This document shows, piece after piece, positions 12,001 to 17,970 of a stretch of DNA of 64,000 bases. The translations under genes and the position numbers were made by a program. The notes beneath the pieces are model-generated. The model worked only from the letters and a program-made list of their open reading frames with translations, made no database searches and was not told the DNA's origin. How positions within the stretch are numbered: the first letter of the stretch is position 1; the number at the start of each line of letters is the position of its first letter. The stretch is from CBDBJR01 sp965206445 (lineage in GTDB: Bacteria; Pseudomonadota; Gammaproteobacteria; Arenicellales; Poriferihabitantaceae), in contig CBDBJR010000002.1 of assembly GCA_965206445.1 (NCBI GenBank), positions 310,001-374,000 of the forward strand, given 5' to 3'.

Positions 12001-14569
12001 CGGCGCCACGATTACCGTCAACGGCACCCCCGTCAATAGCGACAGCGACAGCGCCCCCATTGACCTGGGGATCGACACGCCGGTGGACATTGAGATTGAA
12101 GTCACCGCCGCCGACACCACCACCGCGATGACCTACACGGTCACCGCCACCCGTGAGGCGGCGCCCGCCGCCGCCGTGCTGACCGGTACGCTAACCGAAG
12201 CCAACCTGTTCGCCGCCACGGCGCCGACCGTCACCGTCACGCTGGCCAACACCGCATACGAGGCGGCCCCGGGCACCCTGCTGCAAAGCCACTTCAGCGT
12301 GACGGATACCGTCGACGGGACTGTGAGCGTGAGCGATTTCACCCGCGACAGCGCCACCGAGGCCACGCTGACGCTGGCGTACAGCGGCGAGGACATCACC
12401 ACCACCGGTACCCTGTCCGTCACCCTCGCCGCCGCCGGCCACACGGGCGCCGACGACCTGATGACCAGCCCCATCGATATTACCGCCAGCACCGGCGCCA
12501 ATATCTGCGGGCGGACGTCACAGGTGCGGGATGAGATTGTCAGCGAGTCCTCTGCCACCGAATGCACGAGCATCACCGACCTGGCAACCATTACAAGGCT
12601 TGCTTTGGACAGGCAAAGCATCGCTTCGCTGCAACCCGGCGATTTTGCCGGCTTGACGGCGCTGCAGGATTTGGATTTGCAATTCAACGACCTGGAGGCA
12701 CTGCCCGCCACTATTTTTGCCGGCTTGACGGCGCTGCAGATTTTGAGTTTGAGCGCCAACGACCTGGAGGCACTGCCCGCCAACATTTTTGCCGGCTTGA
12801 CGGCGCTGCAGTTTTTGGGTTTGGACGACAACGACCTGGATGTACTGCCCGCCACCATCTTTGACGGTCTGGAGAGGCTTAGTACTTTGCGAATGTACGC
12901 CAACTCGTTCACGGCGGACACCGGACTGCCCGCCGGCATCTTTGACGACGTGCTGGATACCCTGAGCGCCATTACAACAGACACAAACCTCAGCGGCTTT
13001 GTGATTGACCAAACCGTCCGCGCCGCCCATTTTGTCTGCTCCCGTCCCTACTTCGCGGCCATTGTCGCCGTCACCGACGACGTCACCGACTGCCTGCGCA
13101 TCAGCTCCGCACAATTCAATACCGCCAGTCCGCTGGTGAGGATGGACGCCACCTTGAGCGGCCTGACCCTGTCCGACGGCACCCTGGACCCGGTGTTCGT
13201 TCCCGGCACCACGACCTATACCGTCTCGGTCGACAACAGCGTCACCAGCGTGACCGTGACACCGACCGCCACCGTTGCCGTCGCCACGATTACCGTCAAC
13301 GGCGACACCGTCACCAGCGGCAGCGCCAGCGACGCCATTGACCTGACGGCAGGCGCACCGATGGTCATTCCCATTGTCGTCACCGCCGCCGACACCACCA
13401 CCACGCAGGCCTACACCGTCACCGTCAACCGTGCACCGAGCGCCGAGGCCGGCGAGGACCAGAGCATCCCCGAAGGCGACAGAGTCACCCTGGCCGGCAG
13501 TGGCACCGACCCGGATGAGGGCGACAGCCTCACCTACAGCTGGACGCAAATCGGCGGCCCGTCGGTGACCTTGAGCGCCACCAACGAGGTCGATCCGACC
13601 TTCACGGCGCCGTTCGTGACGACCGACACCGGACTGACCTTTTCACTGGTGGTCAGCGATGGCAATGCGGATTCAGCGCCCGACGACGTCATCATCACCG
13701 TCACCGACGTTGTGGTCAGCGCAACCCTGACCGCGACCTCGCCGCTGACCGAAGCCGCGCTGTTTGCGAGTACGCCGCCGACCGTCACGGTCACACTGGT
13801 AAACACCGAATACGAGGCCACGCTGACGCCGGCGGACTTCACCGTGAGTGATACCGTAGCCGGGGGCGACATCACACTGGACGACGTCAACCGCGGCGCT
13901 GACGGCACCACCGCCACGTTGACGCTGGGGTTTGACGGCGCGGACCTCACCGGTGACGGCGACCTGTCGGTCACGGTCACGGCTGCCGGGCACACCGGCA
14001 CCGGCGACCTGTCTGCCGGCAGTGTGTCAATCACCGCCAGCACCGGCGTCAATGTCTGCGGCCGCACGGCACAGGTGCGGGATGCGATTGTCGGACAGGA
14101 TGCGATTGTCAGAGATTCCTCTGCCACCGAATGCACGAGCATCACCGAACTGGCAAGCATTACAGTGCTTGATTTGGGCGGGCAAAACATCGTTTCGCTG
14201 CAACCCGGCGATTTTGCCGGCTTGACGTCGCTGCAGGCGTTGGATTTGTTCAACAACAACCTGAAGACACTGCCCGCCACCATTTTTGCCGGCTTGGCGG
14301 CGCTGGAGGGTTTGGGTTTGGGCAACAACGACCTGGAGGCACTGCCCGCCACCATCTTTGACGACTTGAGGGCGCTGGAGATTTTAGGTTTGGGCAACAA
14401 CGCCCTGAAGCTCCTGCCCGCCACCATCTTTGACGATCTGGATAGGCTTAGTACTTTGGGAATATTCGGCAACCAGTTCACGCGGAACACCGGACTGCCC
14501 GCCGGCACCTTTGACGACGTGCTGGATACCCTGGGCCCCATTACAACACCCGGACCCCCCCCGCTTTGA
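2..14569 (+). CDS. Giant secreted LRR/cadherin-type modular protein A (5' partial)
   Basis: The frame is open from base 2 and aligns with gene B from base 19687, so about 1.3 kb including signal peptide and N-terminal domain should lie left of the window. The visible 4,855 residues are extracellular modules in order: SwmB-like, Calx-beta (about 475-840), Ig-like, LRR solenoid 1 (1180-1840), cadherin-like beta-sandwich, two E-set-like DDDGV modules, SwmB-like, He_PIG, Ig/cadherin pairs, PKD-like (4385-4660), LTEA.LF beta-sandwich, LRR 2 (5000-5745), more Ig/cadherin modules, then LRR 3 (9484-10125), LRR 4 (10453-11230), LRR 5 (12499-13125) and LRR 6 (14049-14569). Each complete LRR has Cys in the N-cap (CGRT..VRD, then EC or DC) and in the C-cap (HFVCSR, then DCL). 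No membrane anchor is seen. It stops at TGA just after a C8 tract, before the last LRR C-cap. Likely a surface adhesin or receptor; the ligand is unknown. Confidence 0.9.
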   Translation, partial: FSYTVRSSIDNDDDGVSVERNALRPNGGGIRDAFGNPATLLHAAIPAATAHRVDAIVPQLLTATVDGDTLILTYSEALNEGSVPASTDWRLVLSGASRTVNAGSVAVSGTTVTMKLSEPVRPGDSGVSLSYAPGTNPLLDLTGNRAPNLNERSVVNATLVLAINSPEVDEGNLGATTTLRYVVTLNSARSLDVIVRYNIAGNSTATRDSDYVVAANTGTLTFTPTVTTQNIDVTVNGDTLHELTETIIIRVQVTSLLALDGEVIDATGIGGIINDDPAPVVSLVLTPNSIASRGGVTEVTARLDRISSVPTTLTVSAAPVSPAVAGDYRLSDPSVLTIAAEALSSTGDVTITAVDTGATVPGEVTVSATVANISNDLTDPPTATLTITPPIPGANICNDRTQVVEDAIVAAAGATDCTDVNLASVTMLDLESQLTELLQSGDFAGLTRLETLDLGRNSAAFAGSLPPSLFSDLQSLTRLVLSFNGLTALPADIFTGLSVLESLLLRSNALASIDVDAFNGLDALKELDLENNLNIIGGLISPSFRPGGLPAGVFDEVLDTLGAIGPEFQVDPSVRAAHFVCSRSDFAAIAAFVGAADCLRVRSAQFDIYRNTRLSGLVISAGTITPALTPVFAPDITAYTAAGPATVTVTPTASQTDSTITVNGRTVNSGDTSNPIDLTAGTTTPIAIVVTAAEAAGAQTYTVTVTGVPLPVITAIELTSDAGDDGIYAVGDTIDATVTFDVPVIVSGRPQLALTVGTQTRQAVYTSGTTPSETPALVFRYTVRVGDSDSDGVTIGENSLSHTDGSTIRDARTAVADAVVAHQVTVGLPNPEHRVDGVVPTVTRVAISSTTGPYAADEVIELTATFSRAVRVVGTPQIPLTVGTATRQAVYTGGSDSSVLAFSYTVVADDTDDDGVEVAENTLTANGGTIRDIVGNAAVLAHAAVAADTVNRVDNAAPTLMTATVENSILTLTYDELLDASSAPAPEDYTLALTAVNVSAPDRMRRVTAVTVSGTTVRMVLVNRSGIIQGVNSNYRVKLAYAATAANPLRDPAGNRAAGFPLRDVENNTGDNTRPEFGSQTIGPLIYVVGRAIPTLTLPTPTGGNGALIYTLTPRLPNGLTFNAAQRQITGTPTATQNPATYNYNVVDSDANIGSDDAGSLTFTIAISVNQAPIAVGTIDPRTVTVGLPPVAVDVAGHFSDPNGDSLTYQASSADENTATVSVQGSIVTINAEAAGSTTITVTAADVSDTDSNQSRATQEIAVTVHPVNTPSLPEITHMVLENADNNGEVGSPLTPINFPDGTQVWSITGGNDDGVFAINPTTGQLTVIKPLDFETMLTTYTLTVQLTVGAAMAQATVIITVENVNEAPITVGRIDPQTVTIGGVASVTVNVANHFSDPEGGSLTYEAESVDETIATVSVDTGMVTIEAVAVGSTTIQVTALDTAGNRSTATQDIDVLVNSVPTAVAGDDQRVPEGDTVTLFGSGTDPDGDSIATYTWTQTRGPSVTLRDTDVAGRLTFTAPDVTRATELIFSLVVTAGGTDSAPDTVTITVAQASATLPRFLRLTESELFADMAPTITVTLEHTAYEAAPGALLPSHFSVTDTVDGTVSVSGVTRDSATVATLTLAYSGEDITANGTLSVTVAAAGHTGVGDLTTSTINITASFGVNVCGRTLQVRDGIVAAAHALDCTSVNSLATITRLRLRRVGEQPSIASLQPGDFAGLSALTSLTLQDHDELEALPPNIFAGLTALTSLALQDHDELEALPPNIFAGLTALTSLNLINNNLKALPANIFAGLPALETLFLSNNNLKALPANIFEGLHSLNTLWLFGNDFTVYTGLPAGIFDDVLDRLGAITIFQTAGFVIDDTVRNAHFVCSQPDAAAIAVFAGIVVADIRFAVNACLRVRAARFNAYIAQNSATLSNLTISDGVLNPVFAPATADYTVTVLNSVTAVTVTPTAGDGATITVNGAPVVSGTSSEDIALPTPGMAVPITIEVTSAGIMRPYRLMVTRTAPPGITGIALTSNAGDDNVYANGDVIEATVTFSKAVTVTGQPQLALTVGAATRQAVYDSDSSTTTALVFSYTVAGDDEDDDGVSIGSNALNHPTGAGGSTILDADDATTDALITHSVTVDAPNAHAVDGIVPRVNSVVISSVTGPYARGEAIALTATFSEAVTVVGTPQIALAVGTATRQAVYDSGSSTTTALVFSYTVITNDSDDDGVEVEEDALTANSGLIGDAAGNEAVLAHAPIVAATVNQVDTAAPTFSAATINGATLTLTYNEALDDNLVSVPAPSDYTLTLESGAAPTVNPDGVAINGATVTLTLSPAVVSTDVVTLAYTAGLTPLRDLVGNRAADFTAQALDNTTDALPSFGAAAVAAQIYTVGVAVDPVLQLPAASGGNGALRYTLAPALPDGLTFNAENRQISGTPTAATPLTTYTLTATDADAIDPDSATLTLMLTVTSLPDTTFTVPEDAAADTEVGSPLTPSHFPDGTQVWRITAGNIGTVFAINSTSGQLTVIEPLDFETTASYTLTVQLTVDVATAQATVTITVEDVNEAPITVGRIDPQMVTIGGVASVTVNVANHFSDPDDDDSLTYHAISADENTATVSVQGSIVTISAVAVGDTTIRVTASDSSDTDSNQSRATQEIAVTVNLAPSLSAITFTVPEDAAADDSVGSPLTPSNFPAGAQDWSITAGNDDGVFAINPTSGQLTVIEPLDFETTASYTLTVQLTVGVATAQATVTITVEDVNEAPITVGSIDRQTVTIGGVASVTVNVADHFSDPDGDSLTYHAISADENTATVSVQGSIVTISAVAVGDTTIRVTAADASERATQDIAVTVQTVEAVLTGTLTEEILNGATVTVTLANTEYAPDAELADDDFRLTTTENVPGVTVSGVRRDSATEATLTLAYGGADFTADGRLSVTVLDSGHIGSGDLDAGSILVTAINPALVLTAPTNQRYPINQAIPSLTLSEAIDIIGTATYTLTGPGAGPGDDDLPAGLAFTPADRVLSGTPTAEGVTTLTYTVTDSAIRPTTSVTFDVTIAPLPPAPTLAGTLTEANLFAATATAPTVTVTLENTEYAAPGTLLPSHFSLTDTVAGTVSVSSVTRDSNNTVATLTLAYSGEDITADGTLSVTLAAAGHTGVGALMTNTIDITASAGANVCGRTAQVRDGIVGVSSATECTSITDLATITSLPLGDQGIASLQNGDFAGLTGLTELLLFNNALTTLPADIFAGLSALVELNLFNSNLNTLPPTVFAGLTSVENLFINRNNLASLPVGIFDGLDALENLALAFNPFTAGTGLPTGIFDDVLDTLGPVAPSGTGGVGLAVNARGRDAHFVCSRDDAAAIVLATTGVTDCLRINTAQLNTHLAARGATLAGTLTEATLFDTPAPTVTVTLANTAYAVEGTLAQSHFSVTDTVDGTVSVSDFTRDSATVATLTLAYSGEDITTTGTLSVTLAAAGHSGTDDLVTGTIDITASAGANVCGRTAQVRDEILFQSSATECTSITDLASITRLDLVFRSITSLQPGDFAGLTALEFLFLSINALEALPDNIFAGLSALQRLDLSGNDLEALPAIIFDDLTALQRLDLLGNDLEALPAIIFDGLTALQSLGLGSNALKALPATVFDDLTALQDLGLDDNDLDVLPATIFDGLERLSTLRMYANPFTAGTGLPAGIFDDVLDTLGPITTNIFGSGFVIDQTVRDAHFVCSRADFTAIVTAIDGVTDCLRITTAQLNAYNLADATLSDLTLSPGPLDPAFDSAITTYNVSVAADVESVTVTPIANQSSATITVNGDSVDSGSDSAPIALSAGMELDIDIEVTAADTTTTMTYTVTATRAAAVVSIISIAAGPSPVTEGATATFTLTATPAPASDLTVQVTVTDSGAFIEGTAPPSVTITAATTTATLTVRTTDDSTDEVDGTITATVDPDPGYTVDATADNASVAIQDNDAASDATLSALTVSPGTLTPAFDPAVDTYTVTVANSVESVTVRPTATDAGATITVNGTPVNSDSDSAPIDLGIDTPVDIEIEVTAADTTTAMTYTVTATREAAPAAAVLTGTLTEANLFAATAPTVTVTLANTAYEAAPGTLLQSHFSVTDTVDGTVSVSDFTRDSATEATLTLAYSGEDITTTGTLSVTLAAAGHTGADDLMTSPIDITASTGANICGRTSQVRDEIVSESSATECTSITDLATITRLALDRQSIASLQPGDFAGLTALQDLDLQFNDLEALPATIFAGLTALQILSLSANDLEALPANIFAGLTALQFLGLDDNDLDVLPATIFDGLERLSTLRMYANSFTADTGLPAGIFDDVLDTLSAITTDTNLSGFVIDQTVRAAHFVCSRPYFAAIVAVTDDVTDCLRISSAQFNTASPLVRMDATLSGLTLSDGTLDPVFVPGTTTYTVSVDNSVTSVTVTPTATVAVATITVNGDTVTSGSASDAIDLTAGAPMVIPIVVTAADTTTTQAYTVTVNRAPSAEAGEDQSIPEGDRVTLAGSGTDPDEGDSLTYSWTQIGGPSVTLSATNEVDPTFTAPFVTTDTGLTFSLVVSDGNADSAPDDVIITVTDVVVSATLTATSPLTEAALFASTPPTVTVTLVNTEYEATLTPADFTVSDTVAGGDITLDDVNRGADGTTATLTLGFDGADLTGDGDLSVTVTAAGHTGTGDLSAGSVSITASTGVNVCGRTAQVRDAIVGQDAIVRDSSATECTSITELASITVLDLGGQNIVSLQPGDFAGLTSLQALDLFNNNLKTLPATIFAGLAALEGLGLGNNDLEALPATIFDDLRALEILGLGNNALKLLPATIFDDLDRLSTLGIFGNQFTRNTGLPAGTFDDVLDTLGPITTPGPPPL
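5162..5311 (+). repeat. Tandem 75-bp LRR duplication in gene A
   Basis: Two adjacent 75-bp units (5162-5236 and 5237-5311) are almost identical and each encodes a 25-residue LRR containing QDHDELEALPPNIFAGL. A third, diverged LRR follows from 5312. The in-frame duplication looks recent and shows that LRR units are gained one at a time. Confidence 0.9.
14555..14562 (+). other. C8 homopolymer at the frameshift site ending gene A
   Basis: Eight C residues lie between GGA and GCTTTGAG. With C8 the frame reads PGPPPL and stops at 14569. With C7 the frame would read PGPPRFEIDQTVRDAHFVC and restore the C-terminal LRR cap found in every other solenoid. The tract is thus a +1 frameshift relative to the module consensus, and a candidate slipped-strand switch. 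The same C8 lies at the same place in gene B. Confidence 0.8.
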
Positions 14570-14792
14570 GATTGACCAAACCGTCCGCGACGCCCATTTT
14601 GTCTGCTCCCGTGCCGACGCTGCGGCGATTGTCATAGCGACCACCGACGTCACCGACTGCCTGCGCATCAGCGCCGCACAACTCAACGCCTGCCCCGCGG
14701 CGTGTCAGGTACCGTATGATCACCCCCCTGACAAGGGGGGATGGGGGGTTAAAACCAATGAGACCGCACTCCCATTCAATCCAATCCCTTAA
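14562..14792 (+). pseudogene. Out-of-frame LRR C-cap and tail of gene A
   Basis: Read in the frame beginning CGC at 14562, this encodes FEIDQTVRDAHFVCSR, then TDCLRISAAQLNA, the standard C-cap of these solenoids. It then departs from module homology and runs through the hairpin element (DHPPDKGGWG) to a stop at 14790-14792. It would be appended only if the C8 tract lost one base or translation shifted. A beta-sandwich normally follows the cap, so the original C-terminus seems to have been replaced by repeat DNA. Confidence 0.7.
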
Positions 14793-14818
14793 CCCCCCCA
14801 CCCCCCTTGTCAGGGGGG
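14723..14818. repeat. Long hairpin element (30-bp arms) after gene A
   Basis: The arm 14723-14752 starts CCCCCCTGACAAGGGGGG and ends GGGGTTAA. The arm 14789-14818 is its reverse complement with about one mismatch, leaving a 36-bp loop. It resembles a MITE or REP-type palindrome and could also act as a transcription terminator, though no T-run follows. Confidence 0.75.
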
Positions 14819-14860
14819 AGTAAAATCGGGGTCGCATTTCCCCCCTCCCCCTGACAAGGG

Positions 14861-16612
14861 GCTGACTTTCAGTTCGCAGTACAATAATTGATTGATTGTT
14901 TTTTGCCTTGCAGCCGTCATTCCCGCGCAAGCGGGAATCCAGCGGGGCCTCCAAAAGGAGCGTGGGCATTCCTGCCCACGAAGCAAATAAACACAGGCAG
15001 GAATGCCTGTGCCCCTTTTTGCCTGCATCATCCCCCATCCCATGTGGAATCAGGGCAGGCTCGCCAACGACAACAACGACAAACTCGACCGCCCCCTGCA
15101 CAAGTCGCTGACTTCCAGTCCGGAGGGCAACCATCGGAAGTGAGGGCAGAGGGCGTTAAAACCGGTGTGGTATAAAACCGGCTGCAATTGATTGATTGTT
15201 TTTTGCTTTGCAGCCGTCATTCCCGCGCAAGCGGGAATCCAGCGGGGCCTCCAAAAGGAGCGTGGGCATTCCTGCCCACGAAGCAAATAAACACAGGCAG
15301 AAATGCCTGTGCTCCTTTTTGCCTGCATCATCCCCCATCCCATGTGGAATCAGGGCAGGCTCGCCAACGACAACGACGACAAACTCGACCGCCCCCTGCA
15401 CAAGTCGCTGACTTCCAGTCCGGAGGGCAACCATCGGAAGTGAGGGCAGAGGGCGTTAAAACCGGTGTGGTATAAAACCGGCTGCAATTGGTTGATTGTT
15501 TTTTGCTTTGCAGCCGTCATTCCCGCGCAAGCGGGAATCCAGCGGGGCCTCCAAAAGGAGCGTGGGCATTCCTGCCCACGAAGCAAATAAACACAGGCAG
15601 GAATGCCGGTGCTCCTTTTTGCCTGCATCATCCCCCATCCCATGTGGAATCAGGGCAGGCTCGCCAACGACAACAACGACAAACTCGACCGCCCCCTGCA
15701 CAAGTCGCTGACTTCCAGTCCGGAGGGCAACCATCGGAAGTGAGGGCAGAGGGCGTTAAAACCGGTGTGGTATAAAACCGGCTGCAATTGATTGATTGTT
15801 TTTTGCTTTGCAGCCGTCATTCCCGCGCAAGCGGGAATCCAGCGGGGCCTCCAAAAGGAGCGTGGGCATTCCTGCCCACGAAGCAAATAAACACAGACAG
15901 GAATGCCTGTGCTCCTTTTTGCCTGCATCATCCCCCATCCCATGTGGAATCAGGGCAGGCTCGCCAACGACAACAACGACAAACTCGACCGCCCCCTGCA
16001 CAAGTCGCTGACTTCCAGTCCGGAGGGCAACCATCGGAAGTGAGGGCAGAGGGCGTTAAAACCGGTGTGGTATAAAACCGGCTGCAATTTTGATTGTTTT
16101 TTGCCTTGCAGCCGCCTTTCCCACGCAAGCGGGAATCCAGCGGGGCCTCCAAAAGGAGCGTGGGCATTCCTGCCCACGAAGCAAATAAACACAGGCAGGA
16201 ATGCCGGTGCTCCTTTTTGCCTGCATCATCCCCCATCCCATGTGGAATCAGGGCAGGCTCGCCAACGACAACAACGACAAACTCGACCGCCCCCTGCACA
16301 AGTCGCTGACTTCCAGTCCGGAGGGCAACCATCGGAAGTGAGGGCAGAGGGCGTTAAAACCGGTGTGGTATAAAACCGGCTGCAATTGGTTGATTGTTTT
16401 TTGCCTTGCAGCCGCCTTTCCCGCGCAAGCGGGAATCCAGCGGGGCCTCCAAAAGGAGCGTGGGCATTCCTGCCCACGAAGCAAATAAACACAGGCAGGA
16501 ATGCCGGTGCTCCTTTTCGGCGTATCAAGCCCCATCACGTTGTTTTTCCAGACTGGATTCCCGCTTGCGCGGGAATGACGGGGCTGGGTTGCACTGCAAA
16601 CTGAAAGTCAGC
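14861..16612. repeat. Tandem array of 300-bp units, copy A, bounded by a 20-bp inverted repeat
   Basis: Full units begin near 14885, 15185, 15485, 15785 and 16085 (the last about 298 bp), followed by a partial unit from about 16383 to 16520. Each unit holds the palindrome ATTCCCGC-GCAA-GCGGGAAT, a GTGGGCATTCCTGCCCAC hairpin and GCTGACTTCCAGTCCGG. The array is flanked by GCTGACTTTCAGTTCGCAGT (14861-14880) and its inverted copy with one mismatch (16593-16612), plus an inverted ATTCCCGC palindrome near 16556-16576. Open frames of 70-100 codons occur on both strands because the period is divisible by three; I regard them as non-coding. Confidence 0.9.
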
Positions 16613-16886
16613 GGCCGCAGTTCGGGGAGTGTCGCGCGAACTTGCCGTTCACCGACCGCTCCCGATTCAACCGTAACATGCCCACATGGCCGATCGCCAA
16701 TAACCCCATCAAACCCAACCATCACCCCGGCCTGCACCCCCCAACCATCCCCAATTCCTAATTCCTAATTCCTAATTCCTAATTCCCGCCGTAGGCGGAT
16801 TCCCTAATTCCTAATTCCCGCCGTAGGCGGCTCTCCAGGCTGTATAAGTTCAGAAACGGTTGGCACTCCGCCCCAAGAGGAGAGCC
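16613..16886. other. Spacer between array A and transposase
   Basis: The stretch up to 16752 matches the region after array B (GTGTCGCGCGAACTTGCCG and onward) and shows no convincing gene. Positions 16753-16830 hold tandem AATTCCT heptamers interrupted by CCCGCCGTAGGCGG, a short repeat also seen at 31021-31136. The probable IS left end follows at 16841. Confidence 0.7.
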
Positions 16887-17970
16887 ATGCAAATTCACCA
16901 TGCCGGATACCACATCCGGGGGTTTTACCGAGTAGCCCATTCAGGGCATGTTTGGGGGATGACTTCCAAACATGCCCAACACCGCCTTGCGATCGGGGAA
17001 TTTTCCGACCGGCACGGCAAAATCGCTGCCAGCGAGGCCCTTAAGGTCAGCATTCGTACGCTCTATCGCTGGCGTCAGACCCTCAAACACAACGCCGGCA
17101 ACACCGCCGCGCTCACGCCTGAATCCTGTGCTCCGCACCGGCGCCGACGACCGGCCACGCCACCGCTCCTGAGCGAGCAAATCCGGCAATTGCGCCGACA
17201 ATACCCCAACCTCGGCAAGGCCAGACTCCATGTATTATTACGCGACTGGTGCGCACAGCGGCGACTGGCGCTGCCGAGCGTCTCCACCATCGGGCGCATC
17301 ATTGCCAAAGACCCGCATAAAATGCGCCACGCTCCCGCGCGTATCTCACCCACCGGGCGCCTCAAACCGCTGCTGCGTACCCGCAAAACACGCAAACCCA
17401 AACACTGCCGGCCGCCGCCACTGGCCCTGTTTGCCTGCGATACCGTGGTGCGAATGCGCGACGGCATCCGCCGCTACCTGTTCACCTTTATCGACCCCAA
17501 CAGCCGCTTTGCCATTGCCTTTGCGGCCAATTCCGCTACCAGCCGCAACACCACCATCGGCCTGGAGGCGCTCACCGACCTGCTGCCCGTGCAACCGCAA
17601 TTCCTGCTCTCCGATAACGGTTCTGAGTTCATGGGCGATTTCCACCAACGCCTTAATCAGCTCGGCATTGTCCACTGGTGGACTTACCCCAGGTCACCCA
17701 AAATGAATGCCCATTGTGAGCGCTTCAACCGCACCATACAGGAGCAGTTCGTGGATTATCACGCCGACTTGCTGTTCACGGACCTGGCCTTGTTTAACCG
17801 CAAAATGGCCGCCTGGCTGGTCGAATATAACACCGTCATTCCCCACCATAGCCGCGGTCTGCAAACTCCGATACCATTCGGCTTCCAGCAACTGCCACAG
17901 TGCCAAAGGTATTGGACCCATACAAGAGGTTGACAGGTTAATATTTAATGAATTACACTAAGTATTGACA
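16841..17970 (+). mobile_element. IS481-like insertion sequence (ends tentative)
   Basis: About 1.13 kb around one DDE transposase gene. The left end is placed at TGTATAAGTTCAG (16841) because homology between the duplicated blocks stops there, at CCAGGCTG. The right end is placed at AAGTATTGACA (17970), whose reverse complement starts TGTCAATACTTAG. Both start with TGT, as is usual for the family, but the inverted repeats match only weakly. No target-site duplication is obvious. Confidence 0.55.
16887..17933 (+). CDS. IS481-family-like DDE transposase
   Basis: A transposase that would cut and rejoin the ends of the surrounding element. The ATG at 16887 is chosen because AAGAGGAGAG (16875-16884) is a strong ribosome binding site directly upstream; a TTG at 16860 in the same frame is the alternative. 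The protein is 348 residues, typical of the family. The N-terminal part carries a helix-turn-helix (around SIRTLYRWRQ). The integrase-type catalytic core follows, with Asp185 (LFACDTV), Asp243 (LLSDNGSEF) and Glu278 (MNAHCERFNRTIQ); 34 residues separate the last two acidic residues. No frameshift or missing catalytic residue is seen, so it may be functional. It sits at the edge of the duplicated block between genes A and B. Confidence 0.88.
   Translation: MQIHHAGYHIRGFYRVAHSGHVWGMTSKHAQHRLAIGEFSDRHGKIAASEALKVSIRTLYRWRQTLKHNAGNTAALTPESCAPHRRRRPATPPLLSEQIRQLRRQYPNLGKARLHVLLRDWCAQRRLALPSVSTIGRIIAKDPHKMRHAPARISPTGRLKPLLRTRKTRKPKHCRPPPLALFACDTVVRMRDGIRRYLFTFIDPNSRFAIAFAANSATSRNTTIGLEALTDLLPVQPQFLLSDNGSEFMGDFHQRLNQLGIVHWWTYPRSPKMNAHCERFNRTIQEQFVDYHADLLFTDLALFNRKMAAWLVEYNTVIPHHSRGLQTPIPFGFQQLPQCQRYWTHTRG

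Larger units (their letters stand above)
13712..16840 (+). repeat. Large duplicated block, copy A (gene A 3' end plus 300-bp array)
   Basis: From 13712 the sequence matches 28260 onward at a constant offset of 14,548 bp through stop codon, hairpin and left array border. After that, copy number and small indels differ. Similarity continues through the AT-rich heptamer repeats to CCAGGCTG, where copy A meets the IS element and copy B meets the hemJ upstream region. The block therefore joins the last beta-sandwich/LRR cassette of the giant gene to its downstream repeats as one duplicated unit. Confidence 0.85.

Noticed and set aside
14888..16373. ORFs of 70-100 codons on both strands of the 300-bp units
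   Set aside because: The period is a multiple of three, so any frame persists. They lie over palindromes and show no family or ribosome binding site pattern.
14861..16612. CRISPR array
   Set aside because: Units are 300 bp with no short repeat/spacer alternation, and no cas genes are present.
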